DNA from: Owenia fusiformis
Lineage: Eukaryota; Annelida; Polychaeta; Sabellida; Oweniidae
Direction: 5' to 3'
DNA length: 64,000 nucleotides
Assembly (NCBI GenBank): GCA_903813345.2
Contig: CAIIXF020000009.1
Location: 27,194,740-27,258,739 of the forward strand
In this document: positions 35,540-46,200 of the stretch, one piece after another
Layout of the letters: each line of letters starts with the position of its first letter
Numbering within the stretch: position 1 is the first letter of the stretch
Program-made: the position numbers and the translations under genes
Notes under the pieces: model-generated
The model's input: the letters and a program-made list of their open reading frames with translations, nothing else
Told to the model about the DNA's origin: nothing
Database searches by the model: none

Positions 35540-36367
35540 TTAACCTAAGGGGAATATAATGTCCCAGAATTCATTGATAAACCTCCATATAAGAGGTTCA
35601 TCTTTACACACAGCGAAGTTTATCTTTGAATTCTGGAGGATTTTCTCCTCTTGTTGAATCTCTAGAAATATGCTTGTTCACCATTTTTATGTGATTTGCA
35701 TTTTCTGTCTTTGTGGTCACACTTTGTAACTGCAACAAGGTAGTGACATTTTGTCATGATAACGCCTTGTTCATATGCGTACACAGTCTATGCAGAGCTC
35801 ATTACCCAAAGGTCTCACACATTCCCAGATGGCACATGTCAATTTGAATTCTGAAAGGTCTATCAAGTGGCTTAAGAACAAGAAATGCATATGAGAAGAC
35901 TGTAAATCGAGGAGTTACCTGAAATACAAATCATCGTAGAAAACTGATTATTTAGTGGTTTAAAGGGGATACTGGGGAGGTTTAGTTACATGTGAATGTG
36001 TAATATTATGAGCACCAGGGATAACTGCCCCCCCCCTCACTTGTTTAGTTCCTCCAGGAAATTATTATAATTTCTTATTACATTTATAGTCAATCTGGCA
36101 AGTAAATACTACAAAGGAAAGAGGTGATCCATAGAGGACCATAAATCCACACATTCACTTACAAATTCTTTTAAAACATATAGCTGAAAACCTCCTTAAA
36201 TGCATGAAATGCTTACTTAGCGGTAAGGTTTGCAAAGAAAAGCTGAGAGTACATCAAATGGGAAACTAATCCCAGGCTGCATACATGATAAGTTCAGTGA
36301 AAAAACATTGAAAATCTCACACCATCTGATCTGAAGGAATCTAACCATTTTATCCTTGATGATAATA

Positions 36368-36436
36368 CAGGGTTTCCACAAAGTCTCTTACACAGGCTTT
36401 GTATTTTAATTGTAAAGAGACTTTATGGTCGCCCTG
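36368..36436. mobile_element. 69-bp mini-MITE
   Basis: CAGGGTTTCCACAAAGTCTC at the left inverts GTAAAGAGACTTTATGGTCGCCCTG at its right end; TA on both sides. Same family as 26604-26665. Confidence 0.65.
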
Positions 36437-36540
36437 TATATATTACAAGTTCTCAAATCCCAAAATTTGTATGTCTGTTTTTTATCTACCAAAAACCCAT
36501 ATGTTTTCCAATATTCAGGCTAAGTTAAAGTTCTAATGCA

Positions 36541-37008
36541 CTTGTGTTAATGTTCACATGTTATAATCATCCTAATATTCAATATAGGGTTTGCTATATG
36601 TGACTTTTATCATGACATGCTCTTGTTAATGTTCACATGTTATAATCATCCCAATATTCAATACAATATAGGAATTGCTATGTGACTTTTATCATGACAT
36701 GCTCTTGTTAATATTCACATGTTATAATCATCCCAATATTCCATATAGGGTTCGCAATGTGACTTTTATCATGACATGCTCTTGTTAATATTCACATGTT
36801 ATAATCATCCCAATATTCCATATAGGGTTCGCAATGTGACTTTTATCATGACATGCTCTTGTTAATATTCACATGTTATAATCATTCAAGTATTCCATAT
36901 GGAGTTTGCTATATGTGACTTTTATCATGACATGCTCTTGTTAATATTCACATGTTATAATCATTCCAATATTCAATATGGGGTTTGCTATATGTGACTT
37001 TTATCATT
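36541..37008 (+). repeat. Tandem repeat, six copies of about 77-82 bp
   Basis: Unit contains TCTTGTTAAT(A/G)TTCACATG, TTATAATCATCCCAATATTC, GGGTT.GC and TGTGACTTTTATCATGACAT. Unit starts at 36621, 36703, 36780, 36857 and 36936, with a first partial unit before them. The two middle copies are almost identical. Confidence 0.9.
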
Positions 37009-38731
37009 AGTGATAATTGCCTGTTTAATGTTTTAAACCTAATAAGAAGGACATGTTTTTAAGGTGTTACAAATATATTTTGAGATATATAAATTCTTGT
37101 TTTGTTTACATGATTTTAACATACTGTAAAGCAAGAACAGTTTGAAAGATAAATGGTGCTACATCTTGCATGCAAAAATTTATAGTTTTACAGTATATCT
37201 GAAATTGTACCCCTGTAAAAGTAAAAGAAGTGGAATTTTGCGAAGAGACAAAATCTCCCAAATTCATCCATTTCATATGATGCAATTCTTACATTTGAAC
37301 AGCCATTGATTTTCTCTTTTATCCAAATAAGGCCAAAGAGTTCAACCTTCAAGAATAAATTTACATAATATTTAATTTTGTTGTTATACTGTAGATCATT
37401 GCAATGAAATTGAATGAATGCACTGGTCAGACATTTTGCAATGACATTTTGTAACTGTCAAGAAGTCCAACCTTTTCTTGTGGATACAATACTTTTACAT
37501 ACATTTTTTTTAAAGTTACTTGTATCCCACATCTCAACTAAAGTCATAAAATATATAGACCTCAAATAATTGTCTTATCAGCTGCATTTTAATTTAACCT
37601 GAAAAATCATTGGATTAATTCAGAGTATGATTTTTGTTTACTCCATTTGAACACATGTTAGGATCAGAGCCCTGGATGTCAATCGTATGAGCATGATTAC
37701 CAGACTAGTCTCATGAACTCCCCCGATTTGTGGACAGTTGGATGATAAGGGCAATTTTACTTTCTAATCTACATCAATCCAAATCTAAGTCAAGTACTTT
37801 TATAGTACTGATTACGACTAGTCTTTTCCAGCTGTTAAAGGGACCCTCAGCGATAGCAATCAATTTTGCAAAATGTCTCAATCTCAGAATAACCGGTTTT
37901 ATGTCACCACCAGATGTGGTGCTTTGTGGACAGTGTTTGGTGTCTGTAACAGCATGTGTAACAAATAGCGGTTGGTGTCTGTAACAAATAGCAGGTGGTG
38001 AGATTTTGCATGTTTAAATGCCTTATAATTATTTTAGAATACACACACAACAATTTCCAAACCCAGGCTGTAAGAAGAGTTTGAAAATAGAGATTTTTTA
38101 TTTTTGTCAGTTTTGACAGTTTCCTCCCTAATGCCTAAATATACATTGTGATATTGATTTCTTTAAACTTGAATTTTGAACTTTAATTATGAATTGAATA
38201 TTGCGCAACAATTTTTGCAAAAATTGCATTCTGTGACAGATATATCTATCACTCTAGGTTCCCTTAGAATTAGATTCTTGACAGAAATGGCTATTCATGA
38301 GATATTTCACAACTTAAATTGATTCATCAGGTGTCCTCGGGTAACGAGTGCTCTGGCAAATAAGGTTTCTCAAGCTAGGCTTAGTACAAGATATGATATT
38401 CTTTTTAGATGTAGAGACACCCAGCTTGGAAAAATCCTGGGGACGCCTGGTGATTGGATATCAATATAATTGATACTGGTTTAAATATTAAGAACATGTT
38501 GCTTAAAATGTTGGACCCTTATGATGGATTGTACCTTTACGTAACAATCTTAATCTGAAACGACATCAAACTTGTCACTACTGTTTACTGAATCAATGTC
38601 CAATCCGTTGTTGACTTATTCAATAATAAACAGCTGGGTCTGAAGTGTTCAAACTTGCAATCATGACTAATGTAAGGCATCTAGTTTTAAGTTAATCTGA
38701 GTTATAGTTGCTTTGAACTTTAATTGACATA

Positions 38732-39233
38732 CTGTACTCCTGGTAAATTTAGATGCTATAAAATTTCGCAAATTTTCAAAATTGCAATTTCGCGGCTATT
38801 TAATTTCGCGGATTTGAGTTGATGACATTTCGCGGATTGCACAAGTTGTATTTTTTTCCGATTACCGTGAATCAATGCGTATCTGGCTATTTTAGCCCGT
38901 TCAGAATCCGAATAGTGTTTGTATTTCCCACGTTTAGGGCATTTATTTGAATATTCTTGAATGGCTTTTTTCAACTTCAGTTGGTGGGATATCATTGTTG
39001 TCAACAGTTCTTGCCTTTGTTGGCCTCATAAGCCAATTCAAAATGTGACATTTTAGAATTATCGCCGAACAACACTGGACGAAACGTTTTACACCGAACG
39101 AAACATATAAAAGTCCCGGGTCAAATCCCCGGGGATTTAAAAGACAAATTTCGCGACGATAAATGTTCGCGATTTTACTACATTCGAGAACAAAGCGAAC
39201 TTAAATCGCACGTGAACAATACCCAGAGTACAG
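38732..39233. mobile_element. TA-flanked element with a transposase-like remnant
   Basis: TIR CTGTACTCCTGG / CCCAGAGTACAG with TA on both sides, 502 bp. It has many TTTCGCG words. On the minus strand (about 39004-38830) a frame reads KRGKYKHYSDSERAKIARYA, which resembles the N-terminal helix-turn-helix of pogo-type transposases. It ends without a catalytic domain. Confidence 0.65.
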
Positions 39234-39846
39234 TAACTGGTATTGTAGCCAGTTTTAACTCACTGAAAACTGTAAATTTAAATAAGTAATCTTAAATTAT
39301 AATAATTAATCAAAAGTGAATATTGTTACTAAAATTTCAAATCGAAAACTGCATTGGAAAGTGTTTTACATAAATGAGAATTAAAGTTACTGTAACTGCT
39401 ATCAGTGTATCCACATCAGTAGTATTTAGTACTTGTCCTCCATTTTGAAAGTTACTGTAACTGCTGTCATTGTATCCCAATCAGTGGTATTTAGTTCCTT
39501 GGGCACTTACTATATACTTGCATCTGGACCTGAGAGAATGCAAGAAAAATGACTAATGGTCATAGATGGCTGATTTCTTTAAGTAATGAAACTACTGCTA
39601 ATTATCAACCACCTGATCCACAAAAAATTGTTTGTTATTCCTCCATGTATTTCGATTATTTCAGAAGCAGAGTATTAGAGAGTGGTTCTTATTCTTATTA
39701 GGGAGTGATTTTTATGAAGGAGTGACTCTTATTAGGGAGTGGGAACTAAAAAATGGAGATTACAGTATTTGCTATTTCATGTATTTACATTTCTGTTCCT
39801 GTTGCTTGGTAACAAAACAAAATACATGTATAATATTTTACTGCAT

Positions 39847-39852
39847 TTTATT
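39847..39852 (-). terminator. Possible RRS1 polyadenylation signal
   Basis: AATAAA on the minus strand about 210 bp after the RRS1 stop codon. It is the first canonical hexamer I noticed downstream. Use is inferred. Confidence 0.35.
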
Positions 39853-40061
39853 CCATTCATAACCCAAACTACACTTTTATGTAAATTCATCGCTAAACAA
39901 AATATTTTAAAATTGTGGTTAGTGCAACTTCAAATCCCGAAGTAAATGAGACACACCAGCATCAGTTACCAAATATGGTTATAATATTTCTGAATGCAAA
40001 TATCTGATGTAGAAAATTTTGAGGAAGATTTGATGATAATTCAAATGTTTTTTTAGAGATC

Positions 40062-40203
40062 TCATTTTCGTTTTCCCATTGGTTTGCGTCCAGCTGGCTT
40101 CCCCCCTGATCCTCCCATTCCTCCACCTCCTCGTTTTTTAGTACTTTTTGCAGTCTTCTTTTCAGATTTTCTGCCTTTGTTTTGTCTAGGAAGTTTGGTT
40201 TTT
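40062..40203 (-). CDS. RRS1: RRS1 exon 10 (basic tail, stop)
   Basis: 142 nt encoding a Lys/Arg/Gly-rich tail ending PAGRKPMGKRK-stop (TGA read at 40064-40062), like the Gly/Lys/Arg-rich end of vertebrate RRS1. Acceptor TTTTCAG. Confidence 0.92.
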
Positions 40204-43200
40204 CTGAAAATCAGGGAAAAATATGAAAAATATTAACAAATGGTATGAGAGGTGCTCAGGTTGGACACTTGAGAATAAAAGTGAGAAATAGATAACTAAT
40301 GCAACATTTTTATGGCACTAATATATTCTCAAGTGTCCATTATAGAGAGTTTAAAAGTATCATCCAGCATTATCAATATAAAATGTTTACTTCTTGAAAA
40401 TGCCATCTATACCAAATCTATAATTCTAAATTCATAATATGAAAGTGAATGGTCAGGAGGTTCACAATGTTTGATGATGGAAACACATTTTTAAGTTTTT
40501 AACTGTCAAAAATACTTAATAAATATGGTATTTACTTCACATTTTGAAAATAGAAATTAGGGCGGGCTGTCCATCATTTCCAACTTTCACTTTGGGTTAT
40601 CCTTAAATTGGACTCTTAGATCCCATATAAAATGGCTACATTAAATATTTTGTATCTTCCCACTGATTTTCCATGGAGAAATCATGAGAAAATCTAGCAA
40701 TGAGTTATATCATTTTTACCAAGACAGAAAAAATTTAGGAATAATATTCAAAATACTTACTGATTTTTACCACGCTGTTTCGCATCAATCATCTTATTGG
40801 TAGCTTTTGTCACATCTATGGCAGGTCTCTTTTTGTGAATGCTTCCTAGAATATCTAGTTGTCGTCCTATCTCAATCTTTGTCTGCCCGGTATTAGGTTC
40901 AAACTAAAAAGTATGTATCACAATATCTTTGGGGTTTACTTCTAAATGTGATTCTACCTGATATAACCCCTCCAACATGCCTCTGTATATATATTTACTC
41001 TTACATGGATGTCATGATATGTATTCTATTAAGCTAATCATAACACATTCTTGAGTTTTGTTTATTGCTTACTTATTAAGTAATTAACTTTAAACAGGAA
41101 TTTTGGCATACTGCTCTAGTGAATAATAATTAGCAAGGTAAAAGGTAGAGACATGAGGAAGTGTGAACTGGGTATGAGATGTGTTGATTGTGTATGTAGT
41201 GTGTGCAGGTAGCAAGATGTAGGTGATTTTGGAAGCTTACGAATTTTAATTAAGAACCTTGAAAAGACTTCTTGACAACTGGGGGCTCGTCCGTACAATA
41301 GCTAAGATCAAGTTAAAGATGGCAAATAAGAAAACATCAAGTATGTACTTACTCTTCTATTAAAGTAATTGTATGTTCCTTCTTACTGTTCTAGTGTGTA
41401 CATGTGAATTTGCTAGCTTTAAGTTCTATAATCACCTACTATCTTGTAGGTACATTAGTAGTAGTAGTAGTAGTAGTAGTACTTAGTAGTAGTATAGTCG
41501 GAAAAGTGTCTTAGTATATATTATCTAGCAGTGATTCAATTTTTGGAAAAACAGAATATCCTTTTCACATGAAGTGCACAACTTCGCCAATCCGATTATA
41601 ATTAGAGAACACTAAGATTTTTGCTGTTGTTTTAAATATTGTCGTTGACAATATTTATTTGTTCCTCTTCCCTTAATATTGTCGTTGACAATATTCATTA
41701 ATTCCAATTCCCCATATTTTTTTTTCGTCGTTTACTATATCTATTGGTTCCCATTCCATACATTTTTTTTGTTTATATTTCAGGTACAGGAACCTTTATC
41801 TCTGTTTTATTTCGAGTGCTTAGTCCCACTTTCCCAAAATTGTAGAGCACTCAATCTCATTGGTTAGTATAAATATTGTCGTTGACAATATTTATTAGTC
41901 CTCATTCCGTACAATTTTTTTTTCAATTATATTTCAGGTACAGGAACCTTTATCTCTGTTTTATTTCTAGCGCTCAAAGTCCTACTTCCCCAAAATTGTT
42001 GAGCGCTCAATCTCATTGGTTAGTCTAAATATTGTCGTTGATAATATTTATTAGTTCTCATTCTGTACAATTTTTTTTTCTTTTATATTTCAGGTACAGG
42101 AACCTTTATCTCTGTTTTATTTCTAGTGCTCAAAGTCCTACTTTCCCAAAATTATTGAGCACTTGGTCTAATTTGTTTGTCCAAATATTGTGGTTTATAA
42201 TATCTTTTGGTCTCTAATTGCCCAACCATTTTTTCTTATTTTCCTTGTACAGGAATATCACTAGTGCACTAATTTCCACTTTTCTTAAATTACAGAGCAC
42301 TGTATTAGTCTACATATCATTGCTCACAAGATTCCTTTGTTACAGAAACCAACGTTTTTGTGTAAAAAGTTTAGTCACATTTAACTAAAAAGGTTCCCAA
42401 TATCTAGATCACAGGATCTTATTAATCAAAATTACTTCTTATATCAATACAGTATTTATATCAGCATTTTTAGTTCATGCTACACTCTAATTGCCCAATT
42501 TTTGGATAAGTGGTGCTCATAAGCACATTTGCAATTTTAAAAAGAAAAATCTGAGCATATTTCATTGGTTTACTATAACTTTAATTTAAAACAAGTTGAA
42601 AATGCTCACAATTTATCATTAATTTTACTTCATTACTTCTAACCGAAAAATAGTAGTTTTGGTGTAAATTAAAAATTTATGTTAGGATAAAGAGATCAAA
42701 CGTACGTAGTCTTATTTAAGCAAAATGGCAGAGAAATACATAAATTTGATTGAACTTGGCAAGGAACTTGGCTATACAGGAAAGAGCCTAGCTGACTTTG
42801 CAGAACTGAAATATAAAGAAGCTAAGCAAATCGAAGAGGACAAAATAGAAAGAGATGCGAGACATGAAGAAAGATGCAGAAAAGCTGAATCAGAGAAAAT
42901 GAAACATGAGCTAGAAATGACAAAGATGCAAGCAGAAGCAAGAAGAGTTGAACTAGAACTTCAACTCAGAATCGAGGAAACTAAAACAACAGCGTTATCA
43001 CAATCAAAACAAATTCCCAAGGCACCGAAAATGCCACCTTTTAATGAGGAGAAAGATAGTATGGATGCATATTTGGAAAGAATGGAAAGGTATGCAATTA
43101 GTCAAAACTGGCCACAAGAAAACTATTGTATGTATTTGGGAAACCTTTTATCTGGTGAAGCACTCAATGTTTACAATAGAACAAATCAGTTAGTTGGTGA

Positions 43201-46200
43201 TGATTATGAAAAGCTCAAGGAAGCACTCCTTAAATGTTATCAAATGACTGAAAGCGGTTTCCGCAAAAAGTTTTTCACTAGTCATCCTGAACTGAAGGAG
43301 TCACCGACCCAGTTCATGTGTAGATTAGAAAGATATCTTTCAAGATGGATGGAATTAGCAAAAACCGAGAAAACATTTGATGCCTTAAAAGATCTTCTAC
43401 TTCGAGAGCAGTACATGGCAGCTTGTAGTAGGGAAATGCGAATGTTTTTAAGGGAACATGATACAGTGTCAGCTGATCAAGTAGTCCAATTATCAGAGCG
43501 CTTTACTACAGCACATGGTTTACAAGCTATGAGACCAAAGATATTATCTTCGAATAAACCCAAAAATGATCTTACAAAGAAAACAGATGAGAAAAAGTGG
43601 GTAGAAGTGAATGAAAGAATATGTTTTGGTTGTAATGGCAAAGGGCATATGATAAAAGATTGTCCTAAAGAATCAACACAAAAAGCTGTTGCAATGGCCT
43701 GTATAGAAGATGATGATGTAAACAACCAAATGACATATGCAAGCGACGAAGATGAAATTTGTGCTGCTGTTCAGGTTATAGAAAACCATAGTGGTTGTAA
43801 CATTATCATAGGGTCATGTAGTGATACAATTTCCTTTTTACCAGAAAACCTGAATATACAGGAAGGAAAAGTAGGAGAATCATATGTAAATGTATTGAGA
43901 GATACTGGGTGTAGTGGGGTAGTAGTCAATCAAAGCCTAGTTGCACCAAATCAGTTCACTGGAAAATACAAACATTATCTTATGATTGATAGAACAATTA
44001 AAAAAGCACCAACAGCTAAGATTTGCATAGATACTCCATTTCTTTCAGGTACTGTAGAAGCATTGTGCCTTCCAAATCCAATCTGCGATCTTATTATAGG
44101 CAATGTTGACGGTGCTGAAATGAGAAACAAGGAGCCCCTTTCAATGAACCAAACAGAAGAAATTAAAACACAAAGTTGTATCCCAGCATGTGCAGTTGAA
44201 ACAAGAGCAATGAAAACAAAAGGTGAAAAACCACTGAGACCGCTTAAGGTGCCTGGTTATATAAACAAGATAATATCGCCTGAGCAATTCTTACAAACAC
44301 AGAATGATGATAGAAGTTTAGATAAATTTCGAGAATATGCTCAAGAAGAGAATGTAAAATGTACTCCTGGAAAAAGCAGATACAGATTTGAAATAGAGAA
44401 TAATGTTCTCTACAGATACTATTCATCTCCAAAAGTGAATGATAACAATGAAATAAAGCAATTAGTAGTTCCTAGTGTACTGAGAGATACTGTAATGAAA
44501 CTCGCTCATGACTCTTTGATGGCAGGACATTTAGGTACGAAGAAAACAATGAACAAAATCACAGCAAGCTTTTATTGGCCAGGTATACACAGTGATGTGA
44601 CTAAATTTGTTCAGTCGTGTAGTATTTGTCAAAAAACTACACAGAAAGGAAAGTTGAAAAAGGCGCCTGTTCAGAAAATGCCTCTTATTGAAGTTCCATT
44701 TGAAAGAGTAGCAGTAGATTTAGTAGGCCCGCTAAATCCCATGACAAGAAACAAGAACAGACACATTTTAACATGTGTTGACTATGCCACTAGGTATCCT
44801 GATGCTGTAGCATTACCATCCATAGAGACTGAGAGAGTAGCTGATGCTCTCATGCAAATATTTTCTAGAGTTGGGATACCCAAGCAGATTTTGAGTGACA
44901 AGGGATCACAATTTGTGTCTGAACTGATGAAGGAACTGGGTAGATTATTATCAATTAATCAAATCACAACAACCCCATACCATCCACAATGCAATGGACT
45001 TGTGGAACGATACAATGGTACTTTGAAACTTATGTTAAAGCGGATGTGTGCCGAAAGACCTAATGATTGGGATAGGTACTTAGAGCCAATTCTATTCGCA
45101 TACCGGGAAGTGCCACAAGATAGTACAAATTACTCTCCATTTGAGTTACTCTATGGAAGGCCAGTTAGAGGACCAATGACAATCTTGAAAGAGCTCTGGG
45201 GCAAAGATGAACCAAATGAAGAAACAAAAACAACATACCAGTATGTGCTAGACCTCAAAAACAGATTAGAAGAAACCTGCAATATAGCAAAAGAATCACT
45301 TGGTGAAAACCAAGAAATATACAAACAGCATTTTGATAAGAAAGCAAAGATGAGGTCATTAGAAGCCAATGACAAGGTTTTGGTTATGCTACCAACAGAC
45401 AACAGCAAATTGCTAATGCAGTGGAAGGGACCTTATATTGTGAAAGAAAAGGTAAACCCCACTGACTACAAGATAGATGTAGATGGAACCTTAAAAACAT
45501 ACCACATCAATATGCTCAAAAAGTACTATGTCAGAGTAGAAGCAGTTGCAAACATTTCAGTTATAGAAGATGATGAGCAGGAAGAAATGAACAATGACTG
45601 CATACTACAAGAAGAAATGCTAGGTGAAAAGGAAGAAACATACAAAGAAGTGAGCATCAATCCTGATTTATGTCACAGTTATACTGATGAGTTAGAAAGA
45701 TTGGTAGAAGAATTCAAAGATATTTTTTCATCCAAGCCAGGCTCTACATCTTTAGTGGAACATGAAATTAAACTGACAACAGATAAACCAGTTATGGGAC
45801 AAACCTTTCAACTACCACACAAATCAGTAGAAATTGTAAAACGCCTAATATTAGAGATGTTGGAACTTGGGGTAATTGAAAGAGCAAATAGTCCATACAG
45901 TGCTCAGATGTTTCTTGTGAAGAAAAAAGGTTGTCCAGATGGAAGACCAGTGATGGATTACAGGAAACTGAACAAAGTTACAGTGTTTGACTGTGAACCT
46001 ATGCAAAATGAGGATGAAATCTTTGCCAAACTTGGAAATAGTCATTACAAATCAAAGTTGGATTTTTGCAAGGGTTTTTGGCAAATTTATGTGAAAGAAG
46101 AAGATAGAGATAAAACAGCATTCAACACACCACTAGGCAGTATGCGTTTTGTTAAAATGCCCTTTGGACTCATCAATGCAGTTGCTACATACAATAGAAT

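Larger units (their letters stand above)
35112..40061. other. Convergent intergenic stretch between NUDCD3 and RRS1
   Basis: Must hold the 3' UTRs of both genes. It contains a TTAA-type MITE, a 69-bp mini-MITE, a six-copy tandem repeat and a TA-type relic (listed separately). A candidate AATAAA for NUDCD3 lies at about 37353, but placement is unsure. No further gene seen. Confidence 0.5.

Noticed and set aside
36541-37008. CRISPR-like array
   Set aside because: Regular repeats, but units abut without unique spacers and this is a eukaryotic locus.
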